Source: Pseudomonas benzenivorans (GTDB lineage Bacteria; Pseudomonadota; Gammaproteobacteria; Pseudomonadales; Pseudomonadaceae). From it: a DNA stretch of 64,000 nucleotides. The stretch's first letter is position 1, and each line of letters starts with the position of its first letter. A model generated the notes under the pieces. It was not told where the DNA came from. It saw only the letters and a program-made list of their open reading frames with translations, and did not search any database. Positions 18,552-26,830 of the stretch are shown in pieces. Where the stretch lies: positions 248,001 through 312,000 of the forward strand of contig NZ_CP073346.1 of the NCBI RefSeq assembly GCF_024397895.1. The letters are read 5' to 3'. The position numbers and the translations under genes were made by a program.

Positions 18552-19547
18552 TCAGCGTGCCTGCAGGCCCGGGTCGCCGGGCTCCACCAGCGGTGCGTCC
18601 TCGCTTGCCGCAGGCGCCTTCGGGGCCTGTCCGCGGGCGGCATGGCTGTATGGCCAGGAATGGATCGCCTGGTCCAGGTCCGGGCTCAGTGGTGCGGCCA
18701 GATCCTCCAGGTGACTGATGATGTCGGCGGGTTTGAGCACCAACACATCGCAATCCAGGCTGTCGAGCACGGTCTCGGCGGTGTTGCCGATCAGCGCGCC
18801 GGACAGGCCGCTGCGGGCCACGCTGCCGATCACGGTGAGTGACGCCCCCAGGCGTTTGGCGATCGCGGGGATCAGTGAATCGGCCGGGCCTTCCTCGATA
18901 TGCAGGCAGTCGTCGGCCACCGCGTACTCCATCTGCAGCGCCCGGCACCGCTGACGGTACCAACTCTTGATGCTGTCCCTGACCTGAAAAATCGGGTCGG
19001 CGGCCATGAGCTCCGGACAAGGGTGCGCCGTCATCAGGTGCAGGTCGCCGCCGGTCATCTTGGCGATGTCATGGGCATGGCCGACGATGCCGGCATGCAG
19101 CACGCGGTGATCGACATCGCTGTTGCCCGCGTCGATCGCGGCGAGAATGTGGCCGCCCTGCCAGGAGGTGTCGGTTCTGACGATCAGCACCGGGGCCGGA
19201 CAGTAGCGCAACAGTTTCCAGTCCTCGGAAGGAATCAGGTTCTTGCTCAGACGGGTATCGCGCAGGTGCTGCTTGATCACCAAGCCGCAGCCCTGAGCCT
19301 GCTGCACGGCAATGACGGTCTGGTGCACGTTGCCTAGCCAGGCCTGCTCGGCGCTGACACTGAAATCCTCGTTGCGCAGAGCCTCCTGGGTTTCCCCGAG
19401 AAAGGTCGAGTGGTCGTTCTTCTTGTCGCATACCAGCAGGTGCAGGTGCGACTGCGTCGAGCTGGCGATCAGCTTGGCCCGGTTGAGTAGCTGGGCTACG
19501 GACTGCGCCGCATCCAGCACCACCAGGGTATTGCGAATAGTTTGCAT
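18552..19547 (-). CDS. Tandem universal stress protein (UspA) family protein
   Basis: 331 residues built of two Usp domains: residues 1-145 (MQTIRNTLVVLDAAQSVAQL ... LRYCPAPVLIVRTDTSW) and about 150-290 (HILAAIDAGNSDVDH ... LGASLTVIGSVARSGLSGAL ... CDVLVLKPADI). The second domain keeps the ATP-binding pattern G-x2-G-x9-G-S/T in VIGSVARSGLSGALIGNTAE. UspE-like double-domain proteins act in stress resistance. Convergent with gfa. Confidence 0.88.
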   Translation of the reverse strand: MQTIRNTLVVLDAAQSVAQLLNRAKLIASSTQSHLHLLVCDKKNDHSTFLGETQEALRNEDFSVSAEQAWLGNVHQTVIAVQQAQGCGLVIKQHLRDTRLSKNLIPSEDWKLLRYCPAPVLIVRTDTSWQGGHILAAIDAGNSDVDHRVLHAGIVGHAHDIAKMTGGDLHLMTAHPCPELMAADPIFQVRDSIKSWYRQRCRALQMEYAVADDCLHIEEGPADSLIPAIAKRLGASLTVIGSVARSGLSGALIGNTAETVLDSLDCDVLVLKPADIISHLEDLAAPLSPDLDQAIHSWPYSHAARGQAPKAPAASEDAPLVEPGDPGLQAR

Positions 19548-20171
19548 GACGAACGTCCTGTGCGTGAGTTAGGTTCGATATCGCTCGACGGCAGGAGCTA
19601 ATCGGGTCAGCAGCGCGCGGCCACGGACCCGTTCCTCGATCCGTCGAGCTGCTGTCAGCTAACTGATCCTGCGAGAACGGCCACGCAACGGCTGTAGTGA
19701 AAGCGGGCTAGAGCAGGGAGGCTGTAGAGGCCCGCCCCGCCAACGCCCTGAAGAGTCCGGGCGCTGCTAGTGGATGTGGATGCCGTCACTAACACTGGGC
19801 TCTCGCGAACCAGAGCTGTGTTCCGGTGCATCTACTGAAGAATTAAAGAGCGCTATGCAGTCCATCGACTGCCGTCATAGGTCTGCCCACGCGCCTGAGC
19901 GTTCAACTGACATCGAGCGGCGCGGGCTGACCAGTCGTCAGGCATCGCCGCTTTACGTGCGCGAGCAAACCTGCATCCCTCCCCCGGCCTATCGAGGGTA
20001 TTGAGCCTGGCACTCATCGGCGACTGCATTGCACAACGGTGGCCGGCAGGCGCAAACCTGTCCCACCTGGCCCACGTTTCAGTGTGGTCGCTGTAGCAAT
20101 CCCCGCCACCACCGCTAGTCGATTGGCAGGCTCAAGCCAAGAGACTGCCTCGGGCCGATGCGCCTGCGCCA
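19548..20171. other. Intergenic region with no recognisable gene
   Basis: 624 bp. A 76-residue ATG reading frame at 19774-20004 has no ribosome binding site, biased composition and no recognisable motif, so I do not annotate it. No clear hairpin with T-run or repeat was seen. It includes the promoter of the leftward Usp gene. Confidence 0.4.
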
Positions 20172-21926
20172 CTAGCGGGTCGGCCAGTCCTCGTCGCGCG
20201 CCACGGCGACCGCACACCGGGCGTGGAGGCCGAGCACCACACTGGGATCGGGGCTTATGGCTCGCCAGACCTGCCAGTGCTGCGCCACGCCGACGCCGTA
20301 CATGCGTGCCTGCAGGCCGAGGTGGTCGGTCACCAGCTGAAAGTGCAGGTGGGTCGGCCAGCCGCCGTTCTCCCCACGGTCGCCGAGGCGGGCGAAGGCC
20401 TCGCCCCTGGCCAGCGCCTGGCCCACCCGCAGCTTGGCGCAAGATGCCCGCGACAGGTGGCCGTAGAGGGTCCAGAAGCGCACGTCGCAGTCGCTGCGGT
20501 GCTCCAGCAGCAGGGTCGGGCCGAAGCCCTCGTCCTGGGCATCGTCGTGCACGCACGCCACCACCCCGGCAAAGGGCGCATGCACAGCTTCCCCGGCCGG
20601 GGCGAACAGGTCGATGCCCAGGTGGGTGTCGCGCCGCTGCTGCGCCGTAGCGCCGGCATAGGCGGCGCTGCTGTACAGCACCCGCCGCTCGCCGTAGCGG
20701 CCGACGCCGAAGTCGGCGCCCGCGGCGGCGATCTGCACGTCGATGTAGCCCTGCATGCCGGCGCAGTCCAGGCCCTCGATCGCCCCGGTATCGGCGCCGT
20801 CAGCGCTGAAGTCGAAGACCCGCACCCTGGGCGTGGCCACCTCCGGGCGCAGCACCGCGGCGAAGTCGTGGGCGTTGCGTTCCAGCCAGCGCATCACCGC
20901 GGCGGCCTCGGCCACCGGGGCGAAGCCGCAGGCGTCGCGCAGGCGCAGGGTCGTCAGGCGCGGGGTCTCCTGCTGCAGACGCTGCAGCGCGTGCCACACA
21001 TCGGCCTGGCGGACCAGCAGGTAGGGATTGTCCGGCGTCGCGCGGATCTGCCTGGCGGCCATGCAGATGCTCACCGCGTAGCGGGTCTCGATCAGGTCGA
21101 ACAGCTGCTCGACTTCGCCGTCCAGCAGTGGGTTGACCTCGTGGTAGGCCTCCACCAGCGCCAGGATGGCGGCGATGGGGTCGTCCGCGCCGAGCAGCGC
21201 GTAGGCGCAAGCCACGGCCAGCTCGTTGACCCGCCAGCTCTCCACCATGTCGCCGAAGTCGAGCAGGCCGCTCACCGCGCCCTGCTCGTCCAGCAGCACG
21301 TTGTAGTCGTTGACGTCGTTATGGATCACCTGGCGCGGGCAGTCGGCCAGGGCCGGCTTCACCACCTGGGCGAAGCGCTCGAGGATGCCCTGCACCACGG
21401 CGCGCTTGTCCGCGTCGTCGATCGCCGCCAGGTGGTCCAGGTGGATTTCAGCGCGGCCGATATCCCAGTCGTAGGCGCGCCGGCAGCCGGCATGGCTGAA
21501 CGACCGCACCGCCAGGTCCAGCTCGCCCAGCAGCCGGCCGAGGCTGGCGCAGCTTGCCGCCGTATGCGTCGGCACCTTGGCCCACGGCGTGCCGTCCGGC
21601 CAGCTCAGCAGGCGCGCCTGACGCGCCCCGCGCAACTCCACGGCGTTGAGGATGGCGCCCTGCCGACTGGGCAACTGGCGCGACACCGGCAGCTGCGGCG
21701 CTACGCTAGCCAGGTGCTCGAGCGCCGCCACCTGCATCGCCAGCACCTGGAGCTCGCCGCCGGCGCCATGGAGTTTCAGCAGGTACTGCTGGCCGTTTGT
21801 GGCGCGAATCCGGTAATTGAGGTCGAGCCCGCCGGGCAGCGGTTCGCAGTCACCCTGCAGTCCGTAGTGCCCGGCCAGAAAGGCGGCGAGGCGGGCCGAC
21901 TCGGTCGAAGCGTTTCGATCGTCCAT
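20172..21926 (-). CDS. APH phosphotransferase (hydroxylysine kinase-like) fused to M23 peptidase domain
   Basis: 584 residues. Residues 1-340 are an APH kinase fold: LPGGLDLNYRIRATNGQQYL, the catalytic loop VIHNDVNDYNVLLDE and the metal site SGLLDFGDMVESWRVNELA, like hydroxylysine kinase (AGPHD1). Residues about 400-560 are an M23/LytM-like domain with DTHLGIDLFAPAGEAVHAPF, LYGHLS and GWPTHLHFQLV, which keep the HxxxD and HxH zinc pattern. In other bacteria these domains occur fused to a class III aminotransferase (phospholyase-type); here that third domain is absent. It lies 36 bp downstream of hglS in the same direction. A role in hydroxylysine or amino-alcohol phosphate catabolism is inference; the M23 domain's job there is unknown. 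Confidence 0.75.
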   Translation of the reverse strand: MDDRNASTESARLAAFLAGHYGLQGDCEPLPGGLDLNYRIRATNGQQYLLKLHGAGGELQVLAMQVAALEHLASVAPQLPVSRQLPSRQGAILNAVELRGARQARLLSWPDGTPWAKVPTHTAASCASLGRLLGELDLAVRSFSHAGCRRAYDWDIGRAEIHLDHLAAIDDADKRAVVQGILERFAQVVKPALADCPRQVIHNDVNDYNVLLDEQGAVSGLLDFGDMVESWRVNELAVACAYALLGADDPIAAILALVEAYHEVNPLLDGEVEQLFDLIETRYAVSICMAARQIRATPDNPYLLVRQADVWHALQRLQQETPRLTTLRLRDACGFAPVAEAAAVMRWLERNAHDFAAVLRPEVATPRVRVFDFSADGADTGAIEGLDCAGMQGYIDVQIAAAGADFGVGRYGERRVLYSSAAYAGATAQQRRDTHLGIDLFAPAGEAVHAPFAGVVACVHDDAQDEGFGPTLLLEHRSDCDVRFWTLYGHLSRASCAKLRVGQALARGEAFARLGDRGENGGWPTHLHFQLVTDHLGLQARMYGVGVAQHWQVWRAISPDPSVVLGLHARCAVAVARDEDWPTR

Positions 21927-21962
21927 TGCGAGCGTCCTCCAGGAACAGGAACAACTCCAGGC

Positions 21963-23384
21963 TCAGGCGAGCGCCGCCAGCCCCAAGGCCTGCGCGCAGT
22001 GCGCCAGCGAGCGCTGCTGGGTGGCGGCGTACAACGCCAGTTCGTCCAGCACCGGCGCGCCCAGGTCGCGTTCGAAGGCCTCGCGGTTGGCGCTCTGGCC
22101 ATAGCTGTCGCGGGCGTTGTCGCCCAGATTGGACTGGAAGATGCCGGCGGCGCTGACCGGCAGGAAGTCCTCGTACACCAAAGGCTCGCACCGCACATGG
22201 CCTGCGGCCAGCAGCCCCTCCAGGCTCGCCGCCAGCTCGCCCTGCCCCTTGGCCGCCAGGCCCTGCTCGGTGACGAAGTAGCGAAAGTAGGCCAGCTGCT
22301 GCCGGCGCAGGCTGGGGTAGTCGTCCGGGAAGGCCTCGAACTGCTGGCTCAGGGTGGCCATGTAGGCCGCCGCGCCCTCCTCGTTCGGCGCGCCGCCGGC
22401 GATTGCCCGGGTGGCCTCGAGCAACTGGTCGTACAGGGCACGGCCCTTGGGCGTCAGGGCCACGCCGCGCTGCTCGATCTCGCCGAAGCGCGCGGTGTGG
22501 CTGCCCAGCGCGCCGCCGCCGTCCGCCTCGACGAAGGTCACCGGCTCCTGCAGGGCCTTGAAACTGGTCTGGCGCAGCAGGATCGGGCAGCGCCGCGGTG
22601 GCGGGCCCTCGATCACCGCCTTGGGGTTGATGCCGCGGCCCGGCATGCCGGCCTGGACCGTGTCGATATCCAGGGTGCGCGGGGTCAGGTGGTTGATGTG
22701 CGGCCCCTTGAAGGCCACCACATCGGCGATCAGCTTGTGCTGCGCGCTCAGCTGCTGGTACAGCGCGGCGCTTACCGTGGCCTCGCGGTGCCAGCGGAAG
22801 GTCTCCAGGGCCTGCTGGACGAACTCCTCGGCCTCGGCCGCGGTCAGACCGCCGGCCGCCTCGGCCCGCTCGATCAGCCGCAGGGCCCGCGGGGTGAAGA
22901 TGTTGCGCCGCGCCAGAATGCCGCGGGCCAGCTCGCGCAGCTCGGCGTTCTCGATCAGCTCCAGGCGCAGCAACGAGGTGAACACGCGGAACGGGCTGTG
23001 CTGCAAGGCTGCCTCGTGGGTGGCGCGAAAGGCCGTGGAGTGCACCGGCACCCCGGCGCTGGCCAGGTCGTAGTAGCCCACCGGCTGCATGCCCATCACC
23101 GCGAACAGGCGGCGCATGGTGGCCAGCTCGGCGGCAGTGCCCAGGCGGATGGCGCCGTGGCGCTCCATGTCCAGGCGGCCGATCTCCCCGGTGGTGCGCA
23201 GCTGTTCGGCCAGCTGCGGTTCGCGCGCCAGGGCGTCGCGATTGACCTCGCCGACCAGCGCCAACAGCGTGCCGTACAACGGCACCTCGGCCTGGTACAT
23301 GGCCGACATGGCGCGGGAGAACTGCGCACGGATCTCATCGGGGCTAACCAGCGCATCCGGGTTAGCGGCAGCTTGAACGCTCAT
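21963..23384 (-). CDS. hglS: 2-oxoadipate dioxygenase/decarboxylase (HglS, DUF1338/YdcJ family)
   Basis: 473 residues, ATG 23384. Reads as the HglS/YdcJ family: FSRAMSAMYQAEVPLYGTLL near the N terminus, RHGAIRLGTAAELATMRRLF, GMQPVGYYDLASAGVPVHST, the metal-binding HINHLTPRTLDID and FLPVSAAGIFQSNLG at the C terminus. The Pseudomonas putida enzyme is an iron-dependent dioxygenase converting 2-oxoadipate to D-2-hydroxyglutarate in lysine degradation (family knowledge). It heads an operon with the APH-M23 gene. The window also holds amaB and a GabT-like aminotransferase, which together supply its substrate. Confidence 0.88.
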   Translation of the reverse strand: MSVQAAANPDALVSPDEIRAQFSRAMSAMYQAEVPLYGTLLALVGEVNRDALAREPQLAEQLRTTGEIGRLDMERHGAIRLGTAAELATMRRLFAVMGMQPVGYYDLASAGVPVHSTAFRATHEAALQHSPFRVFTSLLRLELIENAELRELARGILARRNIFTPRALRLIERAEAAGGLTAAEAEEFVQQALETFRWHREATVSAALYQQLSAQHKLIADVVAFKGPHINHLTPRTLDIDTVQAGMPGRGINPKAVIEGPPPRRCPILLRQTSFKALQEPVTFVEADGGGALGSHTARFGEIEQRGVALTPKGRALYDQLLEATRAIAGGAPNEEGAAAYMATLSQQFEAFPDDYPSLRRQQLAYFRYFVTEQGLAAKGQGELAASLEGLLAAGHVRCEPLVYEDFLPVSAAGIFQSNLGDNARDSYGQSANREAFERDLGAPVLDELALYAATQQRSLAHCAQALGLAALA

Positions 23385-23571
23385 GGGAACACGACTCCTT
23401 GCATCGCCTGGACAGGGTGGCTGCTATTCCAGCCATTCATGGGAGTCATTCTGGCGAGCGCAATAGGCGCTTTCAAACGACTAATCCTCTGCTGTTCATT
23501 CCCCTGGAGAATCCAAAACCAGCGGAATACGCAAGCGAAACCGGCCCGGCGACACGGCCCGGACCAGCCGC

Positions 23572-24900
23572 TCAGGCGCCCCGCTTGCCCCTGGCCGGTG
23601 CCTGCTTCTCGAGGATGCGCACCTCCCGCTGCGGGAAGGGTATTTCGAAGCCGTGTTCCTGCAGGGCCTCCAGGATCATCAGCAGCAGGTCGCCACCTAC
23701 GCGGTTCTTGCCGTCGTCCACCCCTTCCATCCAGAACTCCACGAACATGTTGATGCCGGAGTCGCCGAAGCTGTCGATCTCGCAGTCGGGACGCTCCTCG
23801 AACGGCACGTCCTCGCCGCTGAATACCTGCGGGTGGCTGGCCACCACCTGCTTGATGATCTCCACCAGCTTCCTGACATCGGAGTTATAGGAAACCGAAA
23901 AGTCCACACGATAGCGCTGGCTTTTGTCCTTGTGCGTCCAGTTGGTGAAGATCTCGGCGATGAACTTCTCGTTCGGCACCACGATGTCCTTGCCGTCGAA
24001 GGTTTCCAGCGTCGTCGAGCGCATGTTCAGCTCGCGCACGATGCCGGTGCGGCCGTCCTCGAGCTCCACATAGTCGCCAATCGACACCGAGCGATCCATC
24101 AGGATGATGATCCCGGAAATGAAGTTGGAGGCAATCGCCTGCAGGCCGAAGCCCAGGCCCACGCCCAGCGCGCCGCCGAACACCGCGAGCGTGGTGAGGT
24201 TGATGCCCATGATCTGCAGCAGCAGCAGGAAGATGAAGAAGAATATCGCCACCTCGAACAGCTTCGCGGCCACCTCCCGCGTGCGTACGTCCAGGTTCTC
24301 CTGATGGGAGATGAAGTCCCGACCGGTCCTGCTGCTGACGCGCCCGAGCCAGAACAGGATCGAACCAAAGATGGCGACCCGGGCAATGCCGTAGACCGAA
24401 ATCTCGATATTGCCGAGATTGACCGAGATGGATTCGAGTATCGCGATCAGGCCGTCCAGCAGACCGACCAGGTGCAGGAACAACAGCGGAATGCCCAGCC
24501 ACCTGAAGGCCACAACGAGGAACTTGTTGCGGATGAAATTACGGATGATCGAGTAGAAGATCAGCAGGATGGAAATGGTCAGCGCCGCCTGCACCAGCCA
24601 GCCCTGATCCAACAGGTTCTCGCTCACCTCGACGGACACCCGCAACATCAGGATGGCGACCAGCGGAAAGATCAGCGCGCCCAACTTGCTGACGAACTTG
24701 CCCACCGGATGCACCGCCGCCGCCTCGTAGCGGGCATCGAGGATGGGCGCATACCTGCGGATGCGATTGGCGATAAGCCAGGCGACGGCGTAAATCGCCA
24801 GGACGATGCCGACCTGGGTATAGGTCTCCGGCTGGAACAGCACCTCCGCCACCTTGTCGGCAGCCTGCTCGATTCGCGCGTCGAGATTATCGAATAGCAT
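23572..24900 (-). CDS. MscS family mechanosensitive ion channel
   Basis: 442 residues, ATG 24900. Several N-terminal hydrophobic helices (to about residue 190), then the MscS pore/cytoplasmic region: FGGALGVGLGFGLQAIASNF (glycine/alanine-rich TM3), ISGIIILMDRSVSIGDYVEL, GRTGIVRELNMRSTTLETFD and IVVPNEKFIAEIFTNWTHKD. Larger than MscS (286 aa), so of the YbdG/MscM-like or YnaI-like size class. Inner-membrane tension-gated channel protecting against osmotic downshock. Last core gene before the cassette array. Confidence 0.9.
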   Translation of the reverse strand: MLFDNLDARIEQAADKVAEVLFQPETYTQVGIVLAIYAVAWLIANRIRRYAPILDARYEAAAVHPVGKFVSKLGALIFPLVAILMLRVSVEVSENLLDQGWLVQAALTISILLIFYSIIRNFIRNKFLVVAFRWLGIPLLFLHLVGLLDGLIAILESISVNLGNIEISVYGIARVAIFGSILFWLGRVSSRTGRDFISHQENLDVRTREVAAKLFEVAIFFFIFLLLLQIMGINLTTLAVFGGALGVGLGFGLQAIASNFISGIIILMDRSVSIGDYVELEDGRTGIVRELNMRSTTLETFDGKDIVVPNEKFIAEIFTNWTHKDKSQRYRVDFSVSYNSDVRKLVEIIKQVVASHPQVFSGEDVPFEERPDCEIDSFGDSGINMFVEFWMEGVDDGKNRVGGDLLLMILEALQEHGFEIPFPQREVRILEKQAPARGKRGA

Positions 24901-25126
24901 GCTTGCCGATCCTTTTGCCGCCCAACTGGCTGCCTATATTGTTTAATCGAAATTTATTGATCGCCCCACAACCAAACAGCAGTATAGACGCCATTTATTA
25001 ACCTGATGCATTGGTAATAAAAGCCGCCCACGTCCTATTGCCACTGCCACATGCCGATATAAAGCAAGTATCAAGGCATTCAGCCCTTTGCCATCAAAAC
25101 CAATCGCAATAAAAGACGAGGCTCAA
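24901..25126. other. AT-rich intergenic stretch at the left edge of the cassette array
   Basis: 226 bp, markedly more AT-rich than the mscS gene, with no gene. It contains the mscS promoter region and then passes into the decayed IS at about 25127. The R' half of the attC that this IS must have entered is not visible here, so the left end of the array is probably deleted. Confidence 0.5.
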
Positions 25127-25299
25127 ACAGCGACGCGCATCGGCCACAACAAGTTGCTGCGCATCTGCCAGGCGCCGTGCTGCCACGGGCGGCGCTTCAG
25201 CGGCGACTGGCGCCGCACAAGGCCCACTCATGCAACCGCACAGGCGGCAGTGCTTGAACAAGCTATTGCTCACCGCCTGCGGGGGTGTTTCATATAAAC
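25127..25299 (+). mobile_element. Decayed right end of a third IS1111-attC-type (IS110 family) element
   Basis: Residues readable at 25127-25226 (RIGHNK, then LLRIC, then RRFSGDW) match the C terminus of the two intact transposases below (RIGHNK, LVRIC, RRFSGDW), with about ten residues missing between. The DNA then jumps to a right end (GCAACCGCAC ... CATATAAAC) homologous to GCAACCGCAC ... CATATAC of the intact copies; roughly 190 bp of the non-coding tail, including the presumed guide RNA, is deleted. It stops next to an attC core GTTATGT (25303-25309), so it too targeted an attC. Not functional. Confidence 0.7.
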
Positions 25300-25303
25300 A
25301 TGG

Positions 25304-25669
25304 TTATGTTTCACCCGCACTGGAGTCCTTCGAAAGACACTTCATGACCAGATAGAGCAGCGGGCCAACAGATACGAAAATCGCAGTAATCAGAATATAC
25401 GGAGCCACGGCGGCAATAGGCTTGCCGCGCGACCGGTTATCTTGATACATCCATATACAAGCAAGCACGGCCAGGATGTAGAGATCGATTACAACCTGCG
25501 CAGTATCCAGGCTAGACATCAGTTCCATGCCGAACTGGATAAGCGACTGCTCGGCCTGCGACATCGCAAAAGCCGTGTAGGCTGTAAATGCCAGCAACAC
25601 GACCAATGGCAATACTGCTTTTCTCGTGACACCTTCCTTGGTTACCGCTGGGACATAACGCCGCAACAA
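25304..25669 (-). CDS. Cassette-borne small membrane protein, DUF2834-like
   Basis: Up to 121 residues. Three hydrophobic helices: AVLPLVVLLAFTAYTAFAM, QVVIDLYILAVLACIWMY and AVAPYILITAIFVSVGPLLY, with NRSRGKP between the last two, as in DUF2834 membrane proteins. The start is uncertain: the frame opens at TTG 25669 inside the upstream attC, so a real start is more likely within 25597-25627; ACG at 25627 with GGAAGG upstream falls where an ATG would be expected and may be a mutated start. Stop TAA lies inside the attC core. Function unknown. Confidence 0.6.
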   Translation of the reverse strand: MLRRYVPAVTKEGVTRKAVLPLVVLLAFTAYTAFAMSQAEQSLIQFGMELMSSLDTAQVVIDLYILAVLACIWMYQDNRSRGKPIAAVAPYILITAIFVSVGPLLYLVMKCLSKDSSAGET

Positions 25670-25752
25670 GCGGCATAGACAAAATGGCTGCCTTGTTGGG
25701 CTTTCAACAAATTGACAGCTTGACCCCGCCCGAACGCATCGGCTTGTTAGAC
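25653..25752 (-). other. attC site of the GFA cassette
   Basis: About 100 bp between core sites ACATAAC (25653-25659) and GTTAGAC (25746-25752) on the plus strand. Arms GCCGCAACAAGC and GGCTTGTTAGAC are partly complementary, as required for a folded single-strand attC. Its central part is unlike the GGGACGGGC-type sites of the other cassettes, so this cassette probably had a different origin. Confidence 0.7.
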
Positions 25753-25756
25753 GCTT

Positions 25757-26164
25757 TCACTCGGGAAAGCCTTCAAAGCTGTGAGCCTTCAAACCATCGG
25801 CCAACCAATGCGCCTCCTCGGCGGCAAAGATGTTTGCCTGCGGAGAGATGCTTGGCTTGTCAAGCAAAGAACCGGCAGGCACGATTAGCGACGTCCTGCT
25901 CTTGTTGACAAATGGCACAGCAGAGCCACAAACCCTGCAGAAAGCTTTGGAAAACTCTCTTGTCGGGTGCTCATAATGAGAAACGTCCGCTTTACCCGAT
26001 GTCCACTCGATGTTGTCGGGGCGAGTAAAGATATTCGACGCAAATGCGCTGCCCGTGAGCTGTTGGCATTGAGCGCAATGGCATTGGTAAAAAGCCTTGA
26101 AATCATCGGACAGCTCGAATTTCACATTACCGCAGAGGCATTGGCCTTTTAGATTCTGTTTCAT
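25757..26164 (-). CDS. Cassette-borne GFA family (CENP-V/GFA domain) protein
   Basis: 135 residues, ATG 26164. Zinc-binding pattern CLCGNVKFEL, YQCHCAQCQQLTGSAF and FCRVCGSAVPFVNK, the compact GFA domain. Many such short proteins exist in integron cassettes and their substrate is unknown; only the longer relatives are glutathione-formaldehyde enzymes. Stop TGA is four bases before the attC core. Start lies about 20 bases after the preceding attC core, with CAGGAGAAATCC as ribosome binding site. Confidence 0.85.
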   Translation of the reverse strand: MKQNLKGQCLCGNVKFELSDDFKAFYQCHCAQCQQLTGSAFASNIFTRPDNIEWTSGKADVSHYEHPTREFSKAFCRVCGSAVPFVNKSRTSLIVPAGSLLDKPSISPQANIFAAEEAHWLADGLKAHSFEGFPE

Positions 26165-26183
26165 GTACTTGGATTTCTCCTGT

Positions 26184-26247
26184 TTCTAACGCTCGCCGGG
26201 ACTAGCTTCAGCCCGTCCCGGCGACCGATTTGAGTGAATTGTTATAC
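26184..26247 (-). other. Intact attC site of the GNAT cassette
   Basis: 64 bp from TTCTAAC (26184-26190) to GTTATAC (26241-26247). Inner perfect palindrome CGCCGGGAC (26194-26202) / GTCCCGGCG (26215-26223). The segment CGATTTGAGTGAATTGTTAT is the same type of sequence that the two ISs have split in the neighbouring attC sites, so this site shows the uninterrupted target. Confidence 0.85.
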
Positions 26248-26682
26248 TCCGGCCAGCTCCAAGTGAAGTAGTGGAAATGGATTACCCTGCCCATCTAGTG
26301 GGGAACGACCAGTTACGCTGAAGCCTAAATGCTCATAAAATCCGGTCGCATCGAGATTCTGTTCGTTAACATCAACTTTTCGCGCACCCTGATTTTTTAT
26401 AGCATTCTTTAGCAATAGTGATCCGATGCCTTTATTCCTGTGTGATGGAGATATAAAAAGCATTTCAATATTCTGCTCCGCAACCCCAATGAAGCCAACG
26501 ATTGCATTGCTTTCATCTTTAGCGACTCGCAAATCCACTGCATCGAAATAGTGATCAAGCATTAGAGGCTTAAGAGATTTAATATTATCTTCGCCTAGGA
26601 AATCATGGGTGGCACGCACTGATGACCCCCAGATTTCTATTAATGCCCAATAGTCGCTTTTGGTGGCTGTGTCGATTTGCAT
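26242..26682 (-). CDS. Cassette-borne GNAT family N-acetyltransferase
   Basis: 146 residues; start MQIDTATKSDYWALIEIW (ATG 26682). The upstream in-frame extension to 26859 runs through the attC half and IS end and is rejected. GNAT core: IVGFIGVAEQNIEMLFISPS, the acetyl-CoA loop HRNKGIGSLLLKNAI, and NEQNLDATGFYEHLGFSVTG. The YjaB/ElaA-like pattern suggests a small-molecule or protein N-acetyltransferase; substrate unknown. Stop codon is inside the attC core GTATAAC, a hallmark of cassette genes. Confidence 0.88.
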   Translation of the reverse strand: MQIDTATKSDYWALIEIWGSSVRATHDFLGEDNIKSLKPLMLDHYFDAVDLRVAKDESNAIVGFIGVAEQNIEMLFISPSHRNKGIGSLLLKNAIKNQGARKVDVNEQNLDATGFYEHLGFSVTGRSPLDGQGNPFPLLHLELAGV

Positions 26683-26695
26683 ACGTGCCTTAGGA

Positions 26696-26760
26696 ATATA
26701 ACGTTTGGTTAAGGGGCGGGCGTTAGCCCGTCCCAGCGAACGAAGTGAGCGATTTGAATG
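26696..26760 (-). other. R'-side half of an attC site split by IS copy 1
   Basis: From core ATATAAC (26696-26702) through the palindromic GGGGCGGGC / GCCCGTCCC arm to GATTTGAATG at 26751-26760. The missing half (GCATTG and core GTTATAC) lies 1.4 kb away at 28161-28172, beyond the IS. Joining the two halves restores a spacer of the same length as in the intact attC at 26184-26247. Confidence 0.8.
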
Positions 26761-26830
26761 CTGTAATGGACGCTCCCCGCGCCACGCTTCTATACCGATA
26801 GCGGTGCTGACTGTTCGCTGGGAGGGTGTG

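Noticed and set aside
19774..20004. 76-residue frame in the gap upstream of the Usp gene
   Set aside because: No ribosome binding site, no recognisable motif, composition like random GC-rich DNA.
20223..23753. 1,176-residue plus-strand open frame
   Set aside because: It is the antisense shadow of the APH-M23 and hglS genes; composition is Gln/His/Arg-rich with no domain, while the minus-strand frames match known families.
17912..26164. Treating the two GFA-family genes as duplicates
   Set aside because: The first is a full-length 192-aa S-(hydroxymethyl)glutathione synthase, the second a 135-aa cassette protein with different spacing of cysteines; they share only the domain.
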